A DNA stretch of 48,165 nucleotides. Origin: a virus. Positions 42,991 to 48,165 of the stretch are shown here, piece by piece (the first letter of the stretch is position 1; each line of letters starts with the position of its first letter). The translations under genes and the position numbers were made by a program. Under the pieces are notes generated by a model. That model ran no database searches. It was not told where the DNA came from and was given only the letters and a program-made list of their open reading frames with translations. The DNA lies in the IMG/VR virus record IMGVR_UViG_3300042882_000352, positions 1 to 48,165 of that record; one strand, given 5' to 3'.

Positions 42991-43521
42991 ATGACAATCA
43001 CAAATAGAAATCCAAGTAATCCAAACTTCTTGCACCCCAATAAGTTTCAATTAAACTTTTCTAGGTTACCTAACGTACAATATTTCTGTCAAGCAGTTGC
43101 AGTGCCAGGTATATCGATGTCTGAAGCTATTCAACCAACTCCTTTTATAGATGTGTATGCACCCGGTGAAAAAGCAATCTATGACTTACTTAATGTGACA
43201 TTTTATGTTGATGAAGAATTAACAGCATGGAAAGAAATTCATGATTGGATTCGTGCAATGACCTTCCCTGAAAAATTTGAAGAGTATCAACAATTAAGTA
43301 GATTATCTAGAAATGGTGATAATACAAGTAAGCCTCAATACTCAGATGGTATGTTGACATTATTATCATCATCAAACAATCCATTACATAGGTTTAAATT
43401 CTACGATTTATTTCCTATATCTTTATCGACTTTTGTCGTATCCACAACAGATTCTCCAGAAACTATTATCACAGCAGACGTAACATTTCGCTATACATAC
43501 TACGACATTGAAAAAGTTTAA
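42991..43521 (+). CDS. 3: Tail completion protein at the gp3 position (tail-tube-like fold)
   Basis: The 176-residue protein (the same length as I recall for T4 gp3) starts TITNRNPSNPNFLHPNKFQL and has NFSRLPNVQYFCQAVAVPGI, PTPFIDVYAPGEKAIYDLLN and VTFYVDEELTAWKEIHDWIR. This resembles tail-tube-family proteins (gp19/gp54/gp48). Its place between 23 and uvsY is where gene 3, the tail completion and sheath stabiliser, lies in cyanophage-like genomes. The exact identity, gp3 versus another tube-family member, is less sure than the tail role. The ATG at 42991 is chosen over an upstream in-frame start at 42922, which would lie inside the terminator. Confidence 0.7.
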   Translation: MTITNRNPSNPNFLHPNKFQLNFSRLPNVQYFCQAVAVPGISMSEAIQPTPFIDVYAPGEKAIYDLLNVTFYVDEELTAWKEIHDWIRAMTFPEKFEEYQQLSRLSRNGDNTSKPQYSDGMLTLLSSSNNPLHRFKFYDLFPISLSTFVVSTTDSPETIITADVTFRYTYYDIEKV

Positions 43522-43528
43522 TTAATAC

Positions 43529-43557
43529 TTGACGATTACCATAATTGGAGTTATACT
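43529..43557 (+). promoter_or_regulatory. Sigma70-type promoter for uvsY-uvsW
   Basis: TTGACG (43529-43534) and TATACT (43552-43557) are separated by exactly 17 bases, each one base off the bacterial consensus. The predicted start is about 7 bases downstream, leaving a leader of roughly 40 bases to the uvsY ATG. This is the natural early promoter for the recombination genes, just after the late gene region ends. Confidence 0.75.
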
Positions 43558-43602
43558 ATATACTTAGTAAAAAATTACGCTTTAAACCTGTGAGAGTCAT
43601 TA

Positions 43603-44037
43603 ATGAACAAACTTGAAGAACTTTTAGAGATGTGGCAAGTAGATTCTGTTATAGATAAAACAGAACCAGGTAAAGCTTTGCTAGATATCCCAAAACTGCA
43701 TAGTAAGTATTTGAATATAATTTCTAGATACAGGCTATTATCAAAAGAGTCTGAATTTAAAATATCCAAGATGCGAAGATTAAAGTGGGAATATTACACT
43801 GGTAAATTGGACCAATCAACACTTCAAAAATACGGCTGGGAACAATTTCCATATACTTTAAAATCCGAAGTTTCTACATATCTTGAAAGCGATGAAGATA
43901 TATTTAAACTGATAGCGCATAAAAAAATGCATGATGAGATTGTCGAAGTGTGTGGTAGTATATTGAAAGAATTGAGTGCAAGAACATTTCAACTGAGAGA
44001 TTTTATTCAGTGGGAAAGATTCATTCAAGGCGCGTAA
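43603..44037 (+). CDS. uvsY: Recombination mediator UvsY
   Basis: The 144-residue helical protein (T4 UvsY about 137) has the NKLEELLEMWQVDSVIDKTE start and a LKWEYYTGKLDQ segment paralleling the 'LDYYSGRGD' of T4. It ends with a conserved AFQ-type helix (SARTFQLRDFIQWERFIQGA). It is followed by uvsW. By family UvsY loads the UvsX recombinase onto gp32-covered single strands. The TAA overlaps the uvsW ATG. Confidence 0.85.
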   Translation: MNKLEELLEMWQVDSVIDKTEPGKALLDIPKLHSKYLNIISRYRLLSKESEFKISKMRRLKWEYYTGKLDQSTLQKYGWEQFPYTLKSEVSTYLESDEDIFKLIAHKKMHDEIVEVCGSILKELSARTFQLRDFIQWERFIQGA

Positions 44038-45515
44038 TGTCTGATTATAAAATATCAAAAATAAATGAGGCATACGTTAAGGTAGAATGTGACAAAGGTT
44101 TTGCACGTGAATTGTCAGAGTATTTTACATTCTACGTTCCTAATTATCAATTTTCACCACAATTTAAAAAGAAGTTGTGGGATGGTAAAATTCGTTTATT
44201 AGACTTAAGAAACCAGACACTATATCATGGTTTAGTTCCTTATGTTGTGAGATTTTGTGAAGATAGGAAATATTCACTTTCAATAGACGATGATGTAGTT
44301 CTTACGGACAATTTTTCTTTGATAGAAGCCCAGGATTTTATTGACGAATTAAAATTACCCTATGAAGTGAGAGACTATCAATTAAACGCTTTTGTTCAAG
44401 CTATCCGTAATAAACGACTACTGATATTATCTCCAACAGGTTCAGGTAAATCACTAATCATTTATTTAATTATTAGTTTACTTCAATCCACACACAGTAA
44501 AAAAGGTCTTTTGGTTGTTCCTACAACCTCACTAGTTGAGCAAATGTATTCCGATTTTAAAGGATATGGTTATAATGTTGAAAAATATTGTCATAGGCAA
44601 TATGCAGGAAAAGAAAAAGATACAGCGCACTTTTTAATTATAACGACATGGCAATCTATTTACGGTAGAGAACCTGAGTATTTTGAGCAATTTGAGTTTG
44701 TGATTGGTGATGAAAGTCATTTGTTTAAAGCTAAATCACTATCTTCCATTATGTCTGGTTTAATTAACGCTAAGTATAGAATAGGCACAACAGGCACTTT
44801 AGATGACACACAAACACATAAACTAGTCCTAGAAGGTTTGTTTGGCCCAGTTTATCAAACAACAACGACTAAAGAGTTGATGGATAATAATCATCTTTCA
44901 AAATTAAAAATAAAATGTTTGATGTTAAAGTATCCTAAAGATGTTTGTAAGTCATCTAAAAAATGGGAATACAAAGACGAGATTGATTATTTGGTGTCTA
45001 ATATTAATAGAAACAAATTCATTAAAAATCTTGCTTTATCGTTACATGGTAATACGCTAGTTTTATATAATCTGGTTGAAAAACATGGCAAAGAATTATA
45101 TGAAAATATTAAGAATAGTGCACATAAAGACAGAAGAGTTTTTTTAGTCTACGCAAAAGTAGATGCTGAAGAACGTGAAGCAATCAGAGCAATCACAGAA
45201 AAAGAAAAAGATGCTATTATTGTAGCCTCTTACGGCACTTTTAGCACTGGTATTAATATAAAAAACCTACATAATGTTATATTTGCTTCACCATCAAAAT
45301 CTAAAATTCGTAATCTACAGTCCATTGGTAGAGGTTTAAGAAAAGGTGATGATAAAGATTACGCAACATTATTTGATATTTCAGACGATTTTAGAGTTGA
45401 TTCACATGTCAACTTTACATTAAAGCACTTTGCCGAAAGAGCTAAAATATACGATTCTGAAAAATTTGAATACACTTTCTATAATATTGAACTGATGAAA
45501 AATGGACAAAATTAA
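44037..45515 (+). CDS. uvsW: DNA/RNA-DNA helicase UvsW
   Basis: The 492-residue SF2 helicase (T4 UvsW about 500) has N-terminal SEYFTFYVPNYQFSPQFKKK, a Q-type YEVRDYQLNAFVQAI, Walker A SPTGSGKS (residues 132-139), DESH Walker B at about 225-228, motif III GTTGTL and C-terminal motifs (YGTFSTGINIKNLHNVIFA, QSIGRGLRKGD). By family it unwinds branched DNA and R-loops and switches replication from origins to recombination. The ATG at 44037 overlaps the uvsY stop; the earlier frame start at 44010 is rejected. Confidence 0.9.
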   Translation: MSDYKISKINEAYVKVECDKGFARELSEYFTFYVPNYQFSPQFKKKLWDGKIRLLDLRNQTLYHGLVPYVVRFCEDRKYSLSIDDDVVLTDNFSLIEAQDFIDELKLPYEVRDYQLNAFVQAIRNKRLLILSPTGSGKSLIIYLIISLLQSTHSKKGLLVVPTTSLVEQMYSDFKGYGYNVEKYCHRQYAGKEKDTAHFLIITTWQSIYGREPEYFEQFEFVIGDESHLFKAKSLSSIMSGLINAKYRIGTTGTLDDTQTHKLVLEGLFGPVYQTTTTKELMDNNHLSKLKIKCLMLKYPKDVCKSSKKWEYKDEIDYLVSNINRNKFIKNLALSLHGNTLVLYNLVEKHGKELYENIKNSAHKDRRVFLVYAKVDAEEREAIRAITEKEKDAIIVASYGTFSTGINIKNLHNVIFASPSKSKIRNLQSIGRGLRKGDDKDYATLFDISDDFRVDSHVNFTLKHFAERAKIYDSEKFEYTFYNIELMKNGQN

Positions 45516-45930
45516 AATAGTTAGACTTCAGTCTGGTGAAGATGTTTTATGTGAATACACCGAAAGTGATGATGGTTTTGTTACGCTTTCAAATCCATTT
45601 TGTTTTATCATTAGACGAAGCGGAGATTATAAGTCTAAAATACTTATGACTCCATGGTTACCTATTGATGTTATAGAGCGTAATGTAGCGCAAGTATACA
45701 CAACAGATATCTTAACTATAATGACACCAACGAAAGTCATTAAAGAGTATTATCATAAGATGGTTTTTGAATACCATAACGGACCATCTGATTTACCAGA
45801 AGTTGAACATCCAGATAACATCTTATTGGAAAATGATTTAATTGATACAGAAGAGTTTTATGATGATTATTTGGATGAAGAAACACAAGACAAACAATCT
45901 ATTGACGATACACCAGAGACAATACACTAA
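45502..45930 (+). CDS. Conserved hypothetical protein between uvsW and 55 (possible Sm-like fold)
   Basis: The 142-residue protein starts DKIKIVRLQSGEDVLCEYTE and continues VTLSNPFCFIIRRSGDYKSK, ILMTPWLPIDVIERN, TDILTIMTPTKVIKEYYHKM, then an acidic tail. I recognise this as a conserved neighbour of uvsW and gene 55 in aquatic T4-like phages. The small beta-barrel look of the N-terminal 75 residues (V.LQSGE.V.C.Y..., V.L.NPF) suggests an Sm/Hfq-like fold, but that is weak. The function is unknown; a nucleic-acid-related role fits the neighbours. It overlaps uvsW by 14 bases. Confidence 0.65.
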   Translation: MDKIKIVRLQSGEDVLCEYTESDDGFVTLSNPFCFIIRRSGDYKSKILMTPWLPIDVIERNVAQVYTTDILTIMTPTKVIKEYYHKMVFEYHNGPSDLPEVEHPDNILLENDLIDTEEFYDDYLDEETQDKQSIDDTPETIH

Positions 45931-46009
45931 ACATTTATTTAATACATCACAGCGGACATGCCTAATATAACGATATCCTAACGAGTTGTCAATATAAAGT
46001 TGAGAAAAT

Positions 46010-46558
46010 ATGAAAAAAGTTATAAAGAACTACATCAATAATCCAGATTTTTTACAGGCGTTAATTGACCATAAGAAAAAATGCATTGATGCCGTTGAAG
46101 CTGGTAAACCAGAACCTATAGTATCAAACTACATAGGCGAATGTTTTTTGAAGATATCTTTACATCTTGCTCGTAAACCCAACTTTATATCGTATTCGTT
46201 TAAAGAAGAAATGATTTCTGATGGAATAGAAAACTGTGTCATGTACTTTAGAAATTTTGATCCAGAAAAATCAAAAAACCCATTTGCGTATTTCACTCAA
46301 ATAGTTTACTATGCTTTTTTGCGTAGAATTGCTCGTGAAAAGAAACAGCTATACTTAAAATATAAAGCAACCGCACAGTATGGTGTTTTAGATGAGGGTG
46401 AAATGTATGAAGATGAATACGGCAATATGCGTCAGTTTGAAATGTTTGATAATATATCTGAGTATATCGAAACGTTTGAAATAAAACGTGCTGAGCAACT
46501 GAAAAAGAAGAAGACCAAAGCTAAAGGTTTGGAAGAGTTCTATATTAAGGAAGAATAA
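46010..46558 (+). CDS. 55: Late transcription sigma factor gp55
   Basis: The 182-residue protein (T4 gp55 about 185) contains KISLHLARKPNFISYSFKEE, MISDGIENCVMYFRNFDPEK and NPFAYFTQIVYYAFLRRIAR. This is the conserved sigma region-2-like block of gp55, which binds core RNA polymerase and reads TATAAATA late promoters. The C-terminal helix is Lys-rich. Finding the sigma factor beside perfect late promoters in the same window is internally consistent. A 79-base gap precedes it, in which I see no convincing promoter. Confidence 0.95.
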   Translation: MKKVIKNYINNPDFLQALIDHKKKCIDAVEAGKPEPIVSNYIGECFLKISLHLARKPNFISYSFKEEMISDGIENCVMYFRNFDPEKSKNPFAYFTQIVYYAFLRRIAREKKQLYLKYKATAQYGVLDEGEMYEDEYGNMRQFEMFDNISEYIETFEIKRAEQLKKKKTKAKGLEEFYIKEE

Positions 46559-46559
46559 C

Positions 46560-46976
46560 GTGGATAATGTGAAAATTGGATTTGTTGCTTCATCTTATGA
46601 TATGTTTCATGCTGGACATATTATGATGCTAAAAGAAGCTAAAACTCAATGTAACTATTTAATAGTAGGATTACAAACTGACCCGACTATTGATAGACCT
46701 GACACCAAGAATAAACCTGTTCAATCATTATTTGAAAGATTTGTTCAACTTCAAGCATGTAAATACATTGACGAAATTGTGCCATACACTACAGAAAAAG
46801 AACTGTTAGATATACTATTGTCATACCATATTGATATACGTATTATTGGTGAGGAATATAAAGATGTTCACTTTACAGGAAAAGAACTAGATATTCCTAT
46901 ATACTACAACAAAAGAAAACATAGCTTTTCTACCACAGAACTTAGAAAGCGTGTTATAGATAATGGAAAAAAATAA
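46560..46976 (+). CDS. Cytidylyltransferase-like nucleotidyltransferase
   Basis: This 138-residue protein has VASSYDMFHAGHIMMLKEAK with the HxGH motif (HAGH) and a C-terminal SFSTTELRKRV, the ISSTxLR-like motif of the cytidylyltransferase superfamily (glycerol-3-phosphate, choline-phosphate and related). The length is that of the small TagD-type enzymes. By family it activates a small phosphorylated alcohol or sugar with a nucleotide; the substrate is unknown. It starts with GTG at 46560, one base after gene 55, and its stop overlaps the ATG of gene 47. Such genes are reported in aquatic T4-like phages. Confidence 0.8.
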   Translation: MDNVKIGFVASSYDMFHAGHIMMLKEAKTQCNYLIVGLQTDPTIDRPDTKNKPVQSLFERFVQLQACKYIDEIVPYTTEKELLDILLSYHIDIRIIGEEYKDVHFTGKELDIPIYYNKRKHSFSTTELRKRVIDNGKK

Positions 46977-48043
46977 TGCGAATAGCACTTATAAACGACA
47001 CTCACGCGGGTGCGCGAGGCGATAATCCTGTATTCAACGAATTCTTTTTCAAGTTTTGGGAAAACACATTCTTTCCCTATCTAAAAGAAAACAACATAAC
47101 CACTATATGCCACCTTGGCGACGTTGTTGATAGACGTAAGTTTATTAATTTTGTTACGTTAAACTCGTGGAGAAAAAGATTTTTTGACCGTATCCGTGAT
47201 GAAGGTATCACTATGCACGTCATAGTGGGAAACCACGATGTCACATACAAAAACTCAAATGATATAAACGCAATGCATGAGTTATTCAATCATTACGATA
47301 ATGTCCACATCTATACTTCACCGAAAGAATTGATATTTGATGAACTTCAAGTTGCTATGGTGCCATGGATAAATTCAGAAAATTATGAAGAGTCGATGAA
47401 GTTTCTATCAGACACACCCTCACAAATAGTTTTTGGACATTTTGAGATTGCTGGATTTGAAATGGATAGAGGTAATATTGCTAAAAGCGGTATGAATAAA
47501 GAAACTTTCGATAGATTTGATATGGTCATGTCAGGTCACTTCCATTATAAAACAAGTCAAGGACCAATATATTACTTGGGTAATCAGTATGAAATGACAT
47601 GGGCAGATTATGGTGATGTCAGAGGATTTCATGTGTTCGATACAAAAACACGTGATTTAGATTTTGTGCCTAATCCCAATCATATTTTTTATAAGATAAC
47701 ATACGACGATACTATTCAAGACATCGACTACTGGAAAAACTTTGATTACGTGGGTCATAAAGACACTTATGTAAAAGTTATTATTATCACAAAACAAAAT
47801 CCATATATATTTGATATGGTGTTGGATAATCTATATAAAGCAGGTGTTTTAGATATATCGATTGTCGAAGACTTCTCTGATGTGATGATAGAAGATGACG
47901 ATGATATTAACCAAACAGAAGATACAATAACAATATTAAATAAATTCATTGACAACATGAAGTTAGATGTAGATACTGATAAACTCAAAACGCATATGCG
48001 AGAGCTATATGTTGAAGCTTTAAATTTACAGAGAAACGAATGA
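46976..48043 (+). CDS. 47: Recombination endonuclease subunit gp47 (SbcD/Mre11-like)
   Basis: The 355-residue metallophosphatase (T4 gp47 about 339) has the ordered motifs NDTHAGARGDN (D8, H10), GDVVDRR (D49), GNHDVTY (N86-H87-D88), FGHFEIAGFEM and MSGHFHYKTSQG. By family gp47 and gp46 form an Mre11-Rad50-like complex that resects ends for recombination. Its stop overlaps the ATG of gene 46 (ATGA). Confidence 0.95.
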   Translation: MRIALINDTHAGARGDNPVFNEFFFKFWENTFFPYLKENNITTICHLGDVVDRRKFINFVTLNSWRKRFFDRIRDEGITMHVIVGNHDVTYKNSNDINAMHELFNHYDNVHIYTSPKELIFDELQVAMVPWINSENYEESMKFLSDTPSQIVFGHFEIAGFEMDRGNIAKSGMNKETFDRFDMVMSGHFHYKTSQGPIYYLGNQYEMTWADYGDVRGFHVFDTKTRDLDFVPNPNHIFYKITYDDTIQDIDYWKNFDYVGHKDTYVKVIIITKQNPYIFDMVLDNLYKAGVLDISIVEDFSDVMIEDDDDINQTEDTITILNKFIDNMKLDVDTDKLKTHMRELYVEALNLQRNE

Positions 48044-48165
48044 TAGTTTTTAAAGTATTGAAATTTAAGAATTTTTTGTCTACAGGTAACTACTGGACAG
48101 AAATTAATTTAGATAGAACATCACACACACTAGTTGTGGGTAATAATGGATCTGGCAAGTCTACC
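48040..48165 (+). CDS. 46: Recombination endonuclease subunit gp46 (SbcC/Rad50-like), 3' end outside window
   Basis: Only the first 42 codons are present. IVFKVLKFKNFLSTGNYW then TLVVGNNGSGKST is the N-terminal strand and Walker A motif of T4 gp46 (Rad50-like ATPase). Its place after gene 47 confirms it. The right edge of the window cuts the gene. Confidence 0.9.
   Translation, partial: MIVFKVLKFKNFLSTGNYWTEINLDRTSHTLVVGNNGSGKST

Noticed and set aside
44010-44036. Upstream start for uvsW inside uvsY
   Set aside because: The ATG at 44037 in the TAATG overlap matches the coupling style of the operon and the homologous N-terminus.
45902-45928. TTGACG...TACACT as a promoter for gene 55
   Set aside because: Spacing is only 15 bases, the -10 match is poor, and it lies inside the preceding coding sequence.
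1-48165. tRNA genes, integrase, lysogeny or host-derived photosynthesis genes
   Set aside because: No gap longer than about 100 bases exists and none of the visible gaps forms a cloverleaf. No corresponding protein motif was seen.

Overview
The window is a contiguous piece of the genome of a T4-like contractile-tailed phage (Caudoviricetes), AT-rich, with every supported gene on the + strand and almost no intergenic space. The identification rests on a colinear T4 core in the order 13-14-15-16-17-18-19-20-67-68-21-22-23-3-uvsY-uvsW-55-47-46. It is strengthened by perfect T4-type late promoter octamers (TATAAATA) upstream of several structural genes and by a gene for the late sigma factor gp55. 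The gene order and the many small accessory structural proteins are most like the aquatic 'exo-T-even' phages (cyanophages, pelagiphages and relatives) rather than coliphage T4. The sequence does not name the host. No photosynthesis gene, tRNA, integrase or CRISPR array is visible.

Layout. (1) 1-10.5 kb: tail/baseplate periphery, with a very large DUF4815-type structural protein cut by the left edge, a short coiled-coil protein, a fibre with an intramolecular chaperone (S74) C-terminus, a conserved helical protein, a tail-assembly-chaperone-like protein and a GYFGGG-repeat (kelch-like) fibre. (2) 10.5-19.1 kb: an eleven-gene accessory island, nearly all overlapping by 1-14 bases. It encodes five 2-oxoglutarate/Fe(II) oxygenase-like proteins, a glycosyltransferase-like protein, a B12-type radical SAM enzyme, a SPASM-type radical SAM enzyme, a JmjC/cupin oxygenase, a sulfotransferase and a short APS-kinase-like protein. 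(3) 19.1-28.4 kb: a second adhesin block under a late promoter, with two small proteins, two long repeat-rich fibres (the second with collagen-like GPT repeats and an S74 chaperone), a coiled-coil protein, a 54-aa ORF and two more 2OG oxygenases. (4) 28.4-42.9 kb: neck, terminase, tail sheath/tube, portal, prohead core, protease, scaffold and major capsid, with a Dps-like ferritin between the terminase subunits. (5) 42.9-48.2 kb: a gp3-position tail protein, then a sigma70-type promoter and the recombination/late-transcription genes uvsY, uvsW, a conserved hypothetical, 55, a cytidylyltransferase-like gene, 47 and the start of 46.

How it works together. The right half is the standard virion factory plus the recombination machinery that couples replication to late transcription. 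The left half is host-recognition hardware interleaved with redox, sulfation and glycosylation chemistry. The most interesting hypothesis is that the island enzymes decorate the phage's own fibres (for example the proline/threonine-rich collagen-like segment) or the host envelope, with PAPS made and used locally by the overlapping APS-kinase-like and sulfotransferase genes. This is inference from gene content and position. Regulatory details worth noting are a ribosome-binding-site hairpin straddling a late promoter at 19.1 kb, an apparent ATT start for gene 14, and two genes whose late promoters lie so close that their late transcripts should be nearly leaderless.
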